DNA of 61,224 nt from a virus. A program made the translations under genes and the position numbers. The stretch is from IMG/VR virus record IMGVR_UViG_3300005253_000610, positions 1 to 61,224 of that record; one strand, given 5' to 3'. Below the pieces are notes generated by a model. It was not told the origin of the DNA. It saw only the letters and a program-made list of their open reading frames with translations, and did not search any database. Below are positions 16,556 to 25,122 of this stretch, piece after piece (positions within the stretch are counted from its first letter, which is position 1; each line of letters begins with the position of its first letter).

Positions 16556-16983
16556 ATATCACCACCCGCTAACATGTTAAGGAGATCGTCTTCATGGAAG
16601 AATACTCCATTAGCAAACCTGTACATAAGGTCAAACCTCTCAGGCTCTCGATCAAACACCACGTATCCCGGCTTCCCTTGTCCAATCATATATCCCAACT
16701 CTAAGTGGCTCGACTTCCCTGCGGGCAATAGGAGGACTGCTATTTCAGCAGCGTCCATATGTTCCCTGTCCCAATAAAAGATATTGTCTGCTGCTTCACC
16801 ATAGAGGGCTTCAACATATGACCTCCCACGTGTCACCTCGTATTGCTGCCAACAATCGTCGGCCCGCTCGCCCGCACCCCACCAGTCATCGAAGACATCA
16901 AACCCAGCAGCACGAAGGCGGTTACCAAGAAGGGGTACTTTCGGGTTTCGGAGTGATCCAATCAACTGTATCTTCATTGCCAT
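16543..16983 (-). CDS. Nucleoside 2-deoxyribosyltransferase-like protein
   Basis: 146 residues. MKIQLIGSLRNPKVP forms the first strand and phosphate-binding loop. DVFDDWWGAGERADDCW is highly characteristic of a phage family. AEIAVLLLPAGKSSHLELGYM gives the catalytic-type Glu in S-x-HLELG, and VVFDREPERFDLMY ends the fold. Probably handles deoxynucleosides or nucleotide-like signals. It overlaps both neighbours. The second such protein besides 11767. Confidence 0.75.
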   Translation of the reverse strand: MAMKIQLIGSLRNPKVPLLGNRLRAAGFDVFDDWWGAGERADDCWQQYEVTRGRSYVEALYGEAADNIFYWDREHMDAAEIAVLLLPAGKSSHLELGYMIGQGKPGYVVFDREPERFDLMYRFANGVFFHEDDLLNMLAGGDICHT

Positions 16984-17726
16984 TTCTTTGTAATCTCCTC
17001 AACAAATGCCTTCACACGTTTGGGGCCAAGACCATCTACCGTCCTACAAAAGTCCTTAGCAGGTAGCGTTGTCGCAGCAATGTATATACCCAACACACTA
17101 CCATACTCTTCTAACATCGCTGTTGCAGTCTCAGGCCCAATACCATCAAACGCACACAGGCTCCATACTGCATTCTTATACTCCCCATCCAACGTCAGTA
17201 CCTCTGGCCTAGTCCGCTGCCTCAACCATTTATGCTCACTCTTTGACAAGTTCACAGCAAGCCGTGCAATCTCCCTAGCTGCATCACCAGCATTAGGACA
17301 GTCGATGAAGTCTATACCTAGAAGCATCACATCAGCCTTGATAGCCTGGAAGGAATCCCAGTTCCAGCCTGACCGTACCCACCCGTTACTGTCAGCTTGC
17401 GGGTGCTTAGGTGCCTGGTACGCTACCTGTCCTGCGTCCTCTGTGTACCTCCCACGTACCATGATAAAGGCGATGTCCCCTGTATTTGCCAGGCCGTGTG
17501 CCTGTGCTACTAGGCGTTTAGACGTGAGCTTACCAAGGAGATCGGATACCGTGCTGAGTTCAATGAGAACGGTTAGCCCATGTGCAAAGAAGGCATAGTC
17601 TCCATACTGTAACCTACTTACTACTGCTTGTAAGCCGTAGGATTGGAGGGAGACAGCCATGTGCTCTGGTTCACGGTCATCTACGATGATGAGGGGCGCG
17701 GTGGGAGTAGCCTTAGCTTTGGTCAT
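16974..17726 (-). CDS. ERCC4-family (XPF/Mus81-like) nuclease with altered motif
   Basis: About 250 residues from ATG 17726 (GAAAGGTG upstream). ERCC4 core: IIVDDREPE (residues 13-21), GDY (42-44), then IELSTVSD (55-62), where the family usually reads ERKxxxD. Glu56 and Asp62 remain but Arg and Lys are Leu and Ser, so catalysis may be altered. The C-terminal helix-hairpin-helix region (AFDGIGPETATAMLEEYGS, VDGLGPKRVKAF) supports structure-specific DNA binding. Likely processes recombination or replication forks. Confidence 0.75.
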   Translation of the reverse strand: MTKAKATPTAPLIIVDDREPEHMAVSLQSYGLQAVVSRLQYGDYAFFAHGLTVLIELSTVSDLLGKLTSKRLVAQAHGLANTGDIAFIMVRGRYTEDAGQVAYQAPKHPQADSNGWVRSGWNWDSFQAIKADVMLLGIDFIDCPNAGDAAREIARLAVNLSKSEHKWLRQRTRPEVLTLDGEYKNAVWSLCAFDGIGPETATAMLEEYGSVLGIYIAATTLPAKDFCRTVDGLGPKRVKAFVEEITKKWQ

Positions 17727-18240
17727 CTGACACCTTTCTAAAAATACAGCAAGCCCGCAGCCGATGCCACACCCGCGTTGCAACAAGGATACGCATGAAG
17801 TATTCAGTTTGATCTGGGCGAGGTGTTACAGTTACATGATAAGACGCAATGAAACCACCAACCTGTGTTACACGAACGGCTTCCCGTATATAATCCTTGT
17901 AAACAATAGGGGGCGTCTTGTACATACGCGCCGACTCCTCTGCGCTATACGGAGGGTCAGCAATAGTAAGCATAAACACGTTGTCCTTAAAGGGCAATCT
18001 ATGGGCATCTCCTTGCACATCAGGTGGCGTCCAAGCCAAGTTCGGATGATTAGAGTAAGGATGTGTACGCCGCATATCTATACGAAGCCCATACTCAGCC
18101 ATACCCCCAAATTGATTAAGTATAGGGTGGGGGTTATCTAATACACGTACTAACTTTTTCTCGAAATGGAGCGGCCAGCTTCCGGGATAGGCGTCTTGTC
18201 GTGGCCGTGGTAGTACCCAAGCAAGTGTTGGAACAGCCAT
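17713..18240 (-). CDS. SAM-dependent methyltransferase-like protein
   Basis: 175 residues. Residues about 75-95 hold GDAHRLPFKDNVFML followed by ADPPYS, the DPPY-type active site, and a following helix and strand (VGGFIASYHVTV). Motif I is weak or displaced, so a circularly arranged or minimal DNA amino-methyltransferase is possible. It sits between the glycosyltransferase-like and ERCC4 genes. Confidence 0.6.
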   Translation of the reverse strand: MAVPTLAWVLPRPRQDAYPGSWPLHFEKKLVRVLDNPHPILNQFGGMAEYGLRIDMRRTHPYSNHPNLAWTPPDVQGDAHRLPFKDNVFMLTIADPPYSAEESARMYKTPPIVYKDYIREAVRVTQVGGFIASYHVTVTPRPDQTEYFMRILVATRVWHRLRACCIFRKVSDDQS

Positions 18241-18930
18241 TTACTCAGTGTCTCCTGGTATAATCTGCACAGGTTCAGCAGTTCGCACTAGCTTATCCCC
18301 TACCTCATACACGTGCTCTCCTGTATGCCCAACACGGGGGCCAGTGTGGACGAAGATTCTCTCCTTACCTAATACTTCATATACTAAATCACAGAAGGCC
18401 CAGTCCCCACTAAGCCTATTGCCATGGAGAAAGAAGAACGGCCAATACAGGCCGTCCGTTTCAAGAAGGGTACGGCTCAATTCCTCAAGTATGGTACGGG
18501 GGATTGCAATCAGCCCTGTGGATACATAGTCACACTCAATCGTATCATCCTTACCAATTGTGATCATAACTTGTGTATCCATGTCGAGAGTTGGGCGGAA
18601 GGTAAGATCGAGGCCGAATGCCCGCTTAGAGTGTATTGCTGCTACGACTGCGCCCTTATCCCATGCTGACTCCGCAAGTTTTTGTAAACTCCCTTCATCC
18701 CATGAGATATCATGGTCACACATGAGAAGGATATCCCCATATCGTGGGTCTTCCAAGAACTGACTGGCTGCTATCGATCTACTGCGGATGATGAGGGGAT
18801 CATTCCCTGCCCACGCTAGGCCGAGCTGGGGCCATTGGCGGAGGTCACGGACTATAGACATATGAGTCTTGGGGAGGACCTCACGATAGGCCATCAGCAT
18901 TAAAGTAGACTTAGGTAGTACGTTCGACAT
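18241..18930 (-). CDS. Glycosyltransferase-like protein (GT-A fold)
   Basis: 229 residues. A nucleotide-sugar-type fold is suggested by RSRSIAASQFLEDPRYGDIL then LLMCDHDISW, a DxD-like metal site, and later YVSTGLIAIPR and GDWAFCDLVYEV. Phage enzymes of this kind modify DNA bases, virion proteins or host surface. Another GT-A-like gene (27945) has the same R-N/S...-FL...D-D order. Confidence 0.6.
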   Translation of the reverse strand: MSNVLPKSTLMLMAYREVLPKTHMSIVRDLRQWPQLGLAWAGNDPLIIRSRSIAASQFLEDPRYGDILLMCDHDISWDEGSLQKLAESAWDKGAVVAAIHSKRAFGLDLTFRPTLDMDTQVMITIGKDDTIECDYVSTGLIAIPRTILEELSRTLLETDGLYWPFFFLHGNRLSGDWAFCDLVYEVLGKERIFVHTGPRVGHTGEHVYEVGDKLVRTAEPVQIIPGDTE

Positions 18931-19138
18931 TGCATACCTCCCAATCTTTCAGTGTGGTTATACAAACAGTAGCAATATCTGCCAATGCATTCAGTAATTT
19001 GTCAACGTGTTCGTCTGTCTGGCGCACGGTGCCAACCCCACCACACCAATGACAGTCTATTGTAACCCACTCTCGTTCCCATGTCCTGGACATATAACCC
19101 TGCACTGTACGATCTCCGTTACACCGTGGACAGATCAT
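18911..19138 (-). CDS. DnaJ-type zinc-finger protein
   Basis: 75 residues. CPRCNGDR at the N-terminus and CHWCGGVGTV near residue 30 form the paired CxxCxGxG knuckles of a DnaJ-like zinc finger. A helix follows (HVDKLLNALADIATVC). The TGA overlaps the next gene. Possibly a nucleic-acid or protein adaptor. Confidence 0.6.
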   Translation of the reverse strand: MICPRCNGDRTVQGYMSRTWEREWVTIDCHWCGGVGTVRQTDEHVDKLLNALADIATVCITTLKDWEVCNVERTT

Positions 19139-19977
19139 CGTAACGCCTCCTCATTAGGAAACTTCCCCCTCGCATAGAAACTGTACACCATCTCAAACGT
19201 AGGAGATTCCAACTTCATCCCCTCCAGTGCCGTATCCCGACCGAACTTCAGGAATTGTCCAAAGTGTTTCCGTCCTACGTGCGCTCTACAATCAGGAGCA
19301 CTACAGGTACTACACTCCTTCGTCAGGTCTAGGCGAACCTCTACAATATACGGCACCTTGTTATTCTGCTTCGCCCTATATTTCCCAGGTATCGGTCCCT
19401 GTGCGTCCCACTCCTGCGCCTTCGTATGCGTAATGATAAGAAACGCGCCCTGATTCTTGATCCAATTCAGGACACCAGATACGATGAGGTTAGCCTGCCC
19501 ATACTCCAGTCCGCCCCGCTTCTTCCCCCCTTCTCTCTCTCGCTTCTCCTGCTCAGGCGCTACATATACTTCCTGCACTACATCCCAAAATGTAGAGCCT
19601 GAGTCTATGATAAACGTTCCTCCAGCAAGTTTGCCATCCGATAGATGTTCTTGCGCCACTTCTGCTAACGCATGTAGTGCATCCTTACCTTCCGGGCGCG
19701 TCCATCCTCCGCTTCCTTTTGCGTGGAACGCATATAGGACGGTGCGTTCACGACGCTCTGCGCTCATATCATAAAGAAGCGGTGTAGCATCTCTGTCCCC
19801 AAAGTTCACATGCACGATAGGCGTGGGACAGGTAAGTAATCCGAAGTAGGTCTTCCCTGTCCCCTCTAAGCCCTCTACAGATGTAGCAAACGTAATCGGA
19901 TCACCATTCGCCACAATATCTACGGCTTTGATTGCCCCATACTTTTCCTGTACCTCTTCAACTGTTGGCATCTTCAC
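19135..19977 (-). CDS. Sak4-like RecA-fold recombinase ATPase
   Basis: 280 residues. Walker A GLEGTGKT (36-43), Walker B GTFIIDSGS (about 120-128), then WIKNQGAFLIITHTK, a sensor strand. This is the compact AAA_24/RecA-like arrangement of phage Sak4 single-strand annealing proteins. A four-Cys cluster (CSTCSAPDC) near residue 225 is extra and could bind zinc. It is directly downstream of the Cas4-like nuclease, the usual pairing in phage recombination modules. Confidence 0.75.
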   Translation of the reverse strand: MKMPTVEEVQEKYGAIKAVDIVANGDPITFATSVEGLEGTGKTYFGLLTCPTPIVHVNFGDRDATPLLYDMSAERRERTVLYAFHAKGSGGWTRPEGKDALHALAEVAQEHLSDGKLAGGTFIIDSGSTFWDVVQEVYVAPEQEKREREGGKKRGGLEYGQANLIVSGVLNWIKNQGAFLIITHTKAQEWDAQGPIPGKYRAKQNNKVPYIVEVRLDLTKECSTCSAPDCRAHVGRKHFGQFLKFGRDTALEGMKLESPTFEMVYSFYARGKFPNEEALR

Positions 19978-19980
19978 CTC

Positions 19981-21033
19981 CTATGTAACATCATCCGGTC
20001 TGCTCTGCTTCCTTGCTTCTTCTGTTCCACTAGCACCGCCTTCCGCCTCCCAATTTGCTAGCTGATCTTCTGGCACGGTATCTAGTTTCCACGTAGTTTC
20101 ATCCTTAGCAATGTGTTCAGCCTGTGTAATATATTGCTTGTCCGCCTTACTTTTAACCTTAGCAACCTCTACCTCTGTATTCTTTTCCTTCCCGTCTGCG
20201 TCCCAAATATAATTCTCACAATCTATTAGCGCACCAACCTGACAACTGCTGCACTCCCACGTATATGCCGGGCTTCTAGCGCCCTCCTCCATTCCAGTAA
20301 GGGGGGGCATTTCCGACCCTTCGGTAATCATCTTCCGCCGATGCAACTCCTTAATCCAATCGGGTAGGCGATCAGGGTTGAACACTACACGATAGGCATC
20401 CAGTGCTGCTTGTGGGGGCTTCGGCTTCCAGCCCTTCTTACGTGAGCCATAATCCCCCATTAGCCATTTGGCTACGATCCGTGCATAGGGGGCAGTGGTC
20501 CAGTGCGCTAGCTTAGCAAAGGCGAAGTATGTCCTTAGCTGGTCAATCCACCACGGTGCAGACTCAGGGCCATTCTTCCTACTCTTACGGGTTTCCTTAG
20601 CCTCATGGATGATCCCATCTACTATGTAGTCGGGAGTAAATACAAGCCACCGTTCGTCACATACGGGACAGGTGGCTGCTTCCTTCTCTCCTCTGATACG
20701 TGCGGGCATACTCCCCACAGCCTGACACTTCCAGCAGTATGTCGAAGCGGCCTGCCTCTCACCCTCCGATACGAGGTCCTCGAACATCAACCCGCCTGTC
20801 CAGGTCAGGATTGTGTTGTCGTCTATATCATTAAGCAGGCCATCCGGCGCATCCATCTTCCCATTCTCGATCTGCAACCTAGTCCAAGATTTTCTCAGGC
20901 ACATGAAGAGATCGGATGCATGCGTAGCATTGCGGGGGCCGGACGAGCCATAGCGATCCCTTACGCGGTCGTTGAGGTATGCTGTGTACTCAGTATCTAA
21001 CTCAATGGTGTAGTCGTCATCTGTCCAAGCCAT
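19981..21033 (-). CDS. Cas4/RecB-like PD-(D/E)XK exonuclease
   Basis: About 350 residues from ATG 21033 (AAAAGGAG upstream). HASDLFMCLRK (residues 38-48) gives an early Cys. FTPDYIVDGIIHEAKETRK holds the catalytic Asp135, Glu144 and Lys146, and QLRTYF the QxxxY helix. An inserted zinc-ribbon (C100, C103, C122, C125) precedes the active site, and late cysteines (CSSCQ, LIDCENY) could complete a 4Fe-4S cluster as in Cas4. Likely resects ends for the adjacent Sak4-like protein. Confidence 0.7.
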   Translation of the reverse strand: MAWTDDDYTIELDTEYTAYLNDRVRDRYGSSGPRNATHASDLFMCLRKSWTRLQIENGKMDAPDGLLNDIDDNTILTWTGGLMFEDLVSEGERQAASTYCWKCQAVGSMPARIRGEKEAATCPVCDERWLVFTPDYIVDGIIHEAKETRKSRKNGPESAPWWIDQLRTYFAFAKLAHWTTAPYARIVAKWLMGDYGSRKKGWKPKPPQAALDAYRVVFNPDRLPDWIKELHRRKMITEGSEMPPLTGMEEGARSPAYTWECSSCQVGALIDCENYIWDADGKEKNTEVEVAKVKSKADKQYITQAEHIAKDETTWKLDTVPEDQLANWEAEGGASGTEEARKQSRPDDVT

Positions 21034-21124
21034 CGTACTCCTTTTGATGGGTCTTACAGAGCTTGCCAAATCCTAGTACAATATTATGGCAGCCATATAG
21101 CGCACAGTAATAATATGTCTTCAT
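21017..21124 (-). CDS. 35-residue Cys/His mini zinc-finger protein
   Basis: AGGGAGGAAGC precedes ATG 21124. The product has a Cys-x4-Cys-His start (CALYGCHN) and a CKTH end, a plausible four-ligand zinc site, and closes KEYDGLDR. The frame overlaps the start of the Cas4-like gene, whose ribosome site it contains. Function unknown. Confidence 0.5.
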   Translation of the reverse strand: MKTYYYCALYGCHNIVLGFGKLCKTHQKEYDGLDR

Positions 21125-21189
21125 GCTTCCTCCCTAGAATCCTACGGTCGTAACAGAGGGGCCGTGATCACACCGACCCCCCATCCCCG

Positions 21190-21402
21190 TTAACCTACTT
21201 TCTGATAGGCTACAACCATAACTTTGTTAAGGCGGATCAAATATTGTTCCCTTACCTTAACTGTCGGATCATCCTTATACTTCTCTTGCATCTCTTCAAA
21301 AGTATCAGAATGTTCGTCCACGATATGCTCCTCAATGATGTTATGGCTATTCTTCCAGAAGTAGATTGAGAAAACGAATCTTCCGGGCAGTCTTACCAAC
21401 AT
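21190..21402 (-). CDS. Small hypothetical protein
   Basis: 70 residues, 4 bp after the preceding gene. An aromatic and basic N-terminus (FVFSIYFWKNSHN) is followed by acidic and mixed helices (IIEEHIVDEHSDTFEEM). The ribosome site is weak. No recognised domain. The 66-bp gap to the next gene includes the tract 21160-21189, which holds nothing obvious. Confidence 0.4.
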   Translation of the reverse strand: MLVRLPGRFVFSIYFWKNSHNIIEEHIVDEHSDTFEEMQEKYKDDPTVKVREQYLIRLNKVMVVAYQKVG

Positions 21403-21406
21403 CCTA

Positions 21407-22249
21407 CTATGCTATTCCCATGACGCCGCTCTTGGCGTCAATTGTGATCGCCCCCTGTCCTTGAAGCTCCTTCAGCAACTCCTGTGTAGCAATACCATTC
21501 AGGACCACAGGAAGGCGGACGTTCTGTGGAAGAGCTGCGATAATCCCTGCTACGTCATCAACCTTCTGCCCAGCCAAGAGGTTAGGCAGTAGGTCAATAG
21601 CAGTCTGTTCGTCCAACAGCGTTACCGCTCCCTCACTTGAGGGAGGTACGCCCTCTGTACTACCGTCTGCGGGTACGTCCTCCTGCCTTGCCCGTGCCTG
21701 GAAGACTACCTTCTCCCCATCGAACGCGAACTCTGGTGGGAGTACACTTACGGGCTCAAGCACTCTACTTATAGTAATCGTACCAACTGCTAGTTTTTGG
21801 TAGTAGTCAAACATCGCCTTCTTGCCTACTAATACAGAAGTCGGTTGAACAGTACCAAACACGTTTTTGTACGCATTTGTTACACGCCATTCTTTCGGAT
21901 AACGACTAGATATAGGAACAAGCCCACCACGTCCATCATTGACGTGGACATTAAACTTCTTCATATCAATTGCGTCGAAAGGACCTGACCCATAGAGAAC
22001 ATCTGTTTGCGCTCCGTCCAACTCGTGGCGAATTGCATCTAACCGCTTAACTTGGACATTCCACTGCGGCAAATCTTCGGTAATCTCTGGGCGGTACAAA
22101 CTTTCCTTTCGATACCGCTCGTCTGCTAAACGAAATTCGCTTATGATAATTTCCCCTGGAAAAGTCTCTTTCGGGTCTTCCCAGGTTGCGGGGTCAATAC
22201 TGATCCCCGGAAACGACGTGTCCAATCCTACTGGGTCTTGTTCTGGCAA
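21407..22249 (-). CDS. Phage protein, possible single-strand DNA-binding protein
   Basis: 280 residues. The central part has a beta-rich block (WNVQVKRLD, KKFNVHVNDG, VTNAYKNVFG, SVLVGKKAMFDYYQ, ITISRVLEPVSVLPPEF). I associate this with uncharacterised proteins encoded beside Sak4 and Cas4 genes, with an OB-like strand order. The last 80 residues include a helical tail (QTAIDLLPNLLAGQ). Single-strand DNA binding fits the context but is not proven here. Confidence 0.45.
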   Translation of the reverse strand: MPEQDPVGLDTSFPGISIDPATWEDPKETFPGEIIISEFRLADERYRKESLYRPEITEDLPQWNVQVKRLDAIRHELDGAQTDVLYGSGPFDAIDMKKFNVHVNDGRGGLVPISSRYPKEWRVTNAYKNVFGTVQPTSVLVGKKAMFDYYQKLAVGTITISRVLEPVSVLPPEFAFDGEKVVFQARARQEDVPADGSTEGVPPSSEGAVTLLDEQTAIDLLPNLLAGQKVDDVAGIIAALPQNVRLPVVLNGIATQELLKELQGQGAITIDAKSGVMGIA

Positions 22250-22297
22250 TTTAGTTTACCTCCATTAAGATATCTGGTTGATGTATGCAATTGTAGT

Positions 22298-22642
22298 CTA
22301 TTGCTTAGAACCTCCTCCTTTCTTCTTGGTATTCTCCTCTGCTACTTGGTCTAATATCATTTTCGCAATCTCATGCAGCCAAAACTGTCGCTGCACATAG
22401 CTACTCTGTACTTCAATTGGGGGCAATGGCACCACAACACCCTTCGTGGGCGTCAAGGTAGACTTTCGCTCGTATGAAATACTGAGACCTAGTTGCGAAC
22501 CGGTCTTTACAGGTCGAACAGTAAGAACTGAAACAACGTTCGTCATGGCCAGTACATCAGCCAGATCAGACTTTAATAAGTCCGGCAAGAAGTCTAGAAA
22601 GGCAGACTCCTTCAACAGGGGCTTCTTATTAAATAGCCACAT
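22298..22642 (-). CDS. Hypothetical protein
   Basis: 114 residues from ATG 22642, which follows AAGGAGAGAGG; a longer frame upstream overlaps the helicase. The helical N-terminus (FLPDLLKSDLADVL), beta middle (VVSVLTVRPV) and Lys/Gly-rich tail (EENTKKKGGGSKQ) do not match a family I know. It lies between the helicase and the possible DNA-binding protein. Confidence 0.5.
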   Translation of the reverse strand: MWLFNKKPLLKESAFLDFLPDLLKSDLADVLAMTNVVSVLTVRPVKTGSQLGLSISYERKSTLTPTKGVVVPLPPIEVQSSYVQRQFWLHEIAKMILDQVAEENTKKKGGGSKQ

Positions 22643-22643
22643 T

Positions 22644-24308
22644 TTATCCTCTCTCCTTAAACCATTTGAACACTTCCCTGAAGTGCGTAGGTACATAGCC
22701 TCTCTGATACAAGGCATGAAAATTCCCATCTAGTATAAACGTCACCCCCTTATCATCCGGTGCCCTCACTGCCCGACCGCACGCTTGTATCACGGTGTTC
22801 AGCGCATCAGCATCATAGCTCTGCCGTCCGAACGGTACACCCGCTACGTGATAGTCCTTCCTTGCACGTACTACGGGATCGGACAGGTCTGCATAGGGAA
22901 CCTTGGCTATTACTTGGAAGCCTATCTCATAGGGGATGTCTACTCCTGTTGCGAGAGACGGGGAGAGAACGATCATGGGCCGTCGATCAGTCTGTAAGAT
23001 TTCGATCATGGTCTCCTTCCGTGCTGATCCCCCTTCTTGCGTCTGCATGATGTAGCGGATGAAAGGCTTATCGGCATTTATCTCTTTCTCAAGCAACCTT
23101 ACAAAGAGTTCTCTCGTTATACGGAACGATCCCGTATGTATGATCCCCTTCTTCCTCTGCAACCCGTCCTGCTCAGCAAGCCATGAGATGGCAGCCGCTA
23201 GGTGATCCCACCCCTCACTGTCCGTCTTCCTATTTACCTTCTCCACCGGCCAGTAAAAGACAGGACGGTTCTCTTTGGGAAAGTATGAGGGGACTTCTAT
23301 GTGTACCCACTCATCATCCGGTAGCGCAAGTTTCCTTGCAAGAATCTTCGGGTCCCCTAGCGTAGCCGACATGATGAGGGCCTGCTTGAAGGCGAAGAAC
23401 AGGGTCTTCTGTGCTACAGCCCAGCCCCATACAGGCCGGATACGTATGAAATATTTATCCTCTATCACTACCCAATCATCAGTGTCCGGCATATTGTTAA
23501 GCATGTTCACAGTATCCATGAAGGACTGGGCCGAACGGTAATCCTTCAGCACTGTACTAGAGGGAGAATGGTCACACTCCTTACAATGCACTGATGCGTG
23601 ATCACATAACGCCTTCCCGCTTCGGGTCTGTAACCACCCTACTACCCGCATCCGTACATCCTTAGCCCATGTAACAAAGTCCTGTACGCTAGCATTATAT
23701 CTGGGGGCATCGAACGTCTTCGCTGTCTGCCTATTCAGTGTCACAGTCACGGCGTCAATGATCGCCTGCTCAGCCAGGTCCCCCTCATCACATACGAGTA
23801 GGTCACGACGGAAGGGATTACGTGTCATCTTCCTAATCCCCTTCGCCCTTACTATCCTTGTAGCATACGCATAGTTTAGTACAGCTTGTGGACTATCCGC
23901 TGCTGCATACAAGGCACGATAGTAGGAGCAGCCATCCGGCGCGGGGGCTATGTACTCGCAGTCTGCGCCCTGAGCACACGGAGCGTTCTCTGCTGTGGCA
24001 TTGATAGCCTTTAGCTGGTCCAGCTCACACATATGGTTACTCCGCCCTGTAACTACCTTCGCCCAGTCCATAGTCTTAAGGCACTGCTCCTGAAGCTGCT
24101 TTGTGTGTACAGTGTATACGGATTCCACACCCAGTAACCTCTGTACTGCGGAGGCGACAAGGGTCTTACCCGATCCTGTAGGCGCAGTGAGGAGCACATA
24201 CTTGTACTCCTGAAAGGCAGTAAGGATCGCTTCTACTGTATCCCTCTGTCCTGGACGCCAGGCATCAAAAGGAAGACCGAGATCGCGTGGTGTTTCTGGT
24301 GTTTGCAT
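22644..24308 (-). CDS. XPD/DinG-like superfamily 2 DNA helicase
   Basis: 554 residues. Walker A TAPTGSGKT (41-49), VYTVHTKQLQEQ motif Ia, four Cys at 94, 111, 117 and 127 in the XPD position for a 4Fe-4S cluster, DEAH-like box CDEGD near 172, and late motifs SLATGVDIPYE, QACGRAVRAPDD (motif VI Arg). A 5'-3' helicase of this type could open DNA during replication, repair or R-loop resolution. No DnaB-type helicase is visible, so it may be the main one. Confidence 0.85.
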   Translation of the reverse strand: MQTPETPRDLGLPFDAWRPGQRDTVEAILTAFQEYKYVLLTAPTGSGKTLVASAVQRLLGVESVYTVHTKQLQEQCLKTMDWAKVVTGRSNHMCELDQLKAINATAENAPCAQGADCEYIAPAPDGCSYYRALYAAADSPQAVLNYAYATRIVRAKGIRKMTRNPFRRDLLVCDEGDLAEQAIIDAVTVTLNRQTAKTFDAPRYNASVQDFVTWAKDVRMRVVGWLQTRSGKALCDHASVHCKECDHSPSSTVLKDYRSAQSFMDTVNMLNNMPDTDDWVVIEDKYFIRIRPVWGWAVAQKTLFFAFKQALIMSATLGDPKILARKLALPDDEWVHIEVPSYFPKENRPVFYWPVEKVNRKTDSEGWDHLAAAISWLAEQDGLQRKKGIIHTGSFRITRELFVRLLEKEINADKPFIRYIMQTQEGGSARKETMIEILQTDRRPMIVLSPSLATGVDIPYEIGFQVIAKVPYADLSDPVVRARKDYHVAGVPFGRQSYDADALNTVIQACGRAVRAPDDKGVTFILDGNFHALYQRGYVPTHFREVFKWFKERG

Positions 24309-24565
24309 TACTTCGTAGTCAACTGCTTACCAACAATAGCACTACCCGCTTCGAGAAGTCCTAAGGTCTGCACAATCCCCCCCTGCCCAGCCATCGCTAG
24401 AAGAATCTGCCCAGCATCGGTGATTGCGATAGCGATTACTGCCGTTGCCCGTGCTGTGGTTGCCTGTCCACTGAATTCTCGCAACGCTTTGGTAACAGGT
24501 GTATCAAGGGGGATCGCCTGCTTCTTCAACGTATCAAGATTGGGAACGTTCTCATCGTCAGTCAT
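24308..24565 (-). CDS. Small hydrophobic helical protein
   Basis: 85 residues, overlapping the helicase start as TAATG. Ala/Ile-rich stretches (AVIAIAITDAGQILLAM and IVQTLGLLEAGSAIV) could be amphipathic or membrane-interacting. The N-terminus is hydrophilic. No family recognised. Confidence 0.45.
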   Translation of the reverse strand: MTDDENVPNLDTLKKQAIPLDTPVTKALREFSGQATTARATAVIAIAITDAGQILLAMAGQGGIVQTLGLLEAGSAIVGKQLTTK

Positions 24566-24782
24566 TTAACCAATCCTTTGCCACTTGTATGCGACGATAC
24601 TTTCGATCTAAAGTATTAATAAGGCGGTTATACCGTGACCACAGTTCTTGTACCTCCAACAGTGCTATCGAGTCCTTGTCCCTAACTGAAGCTAACAACG
24701 GTTTCCGAACATTACTATCGCGCTCAGCTCGCCAAGTGCGTAGTTCCTCAGGCGTCACGTCTACATCTAGACTAGTATCCAC
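24558..24782 (-). CDS. Small hypothetical helical protein
   Basis: 74 residues, charged, with helices (EVQELWSRYNRLINTLDRKYRR) typical of phage accessory proteins. It overlaps the next gene by 8 bp, supporting translation as part of the operon. Confidence 0.45.
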   Translation of the reverse strand: MDTSLDVDVTPEELRTWRAERDSNVRKPLLASVRDKDSIALLEVQELWSRYNRLINTLDRKYRRIQVAKDWLND

Positions 24783-24810
24783 ACTACCTACCTCCTACTC
24801 TAACCCTACC

Positions 24811-25122
24811 CTACTTCTCTTGGTCTGTCAAGTCTGTCAGCAACTCCTGGACAGCTAGCAGGACGACATCTACGTCTTTCAGGTGTACGCGCTGGGCCTG
24901 TGCGTAGAGTCGGTTGTTCTCAGGTGTTGCTAGGCCGTGCTTAATATAGTCAGCAGCGTGGTGGTGCATGTTCCTGAGAGCCACTAACTCCCGCAACACC
25001 TGGGGCCAAAGACTGCCTAACTTGTCGCCAAGAACGCTGCAACCCTCATATCGGAGGGGGCTCAGCACCCCGTCTAGTGTCGCCACCACTGCCAGAAGTG
25101 TCTTAGTGTCTAATTCTCTCAT
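24811..25122 (-). CDS. Small hypothetical helical protein
   Basis: 103 residues from ATG 25122, which overlaps the upstream TGA (ATGA coupling); a longer ATG exists but lies inside that gene. It is all-helical and Leu/Val-rich (LLAVVATLDGVLSPL, then LLAVQELLTDL), with an internal HHH. No recognised domain. Confidence 0.5.
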   Translation of the reverse strand: MRELDTKTLLAVVATLDGVLSPLRYEGCSVLGDKLGSLWPQVLRELVALRNMHHHAADYIKHGLATPENNRLYAQAQRVHLKDVDVVLLAVQELLTDLTDQEK

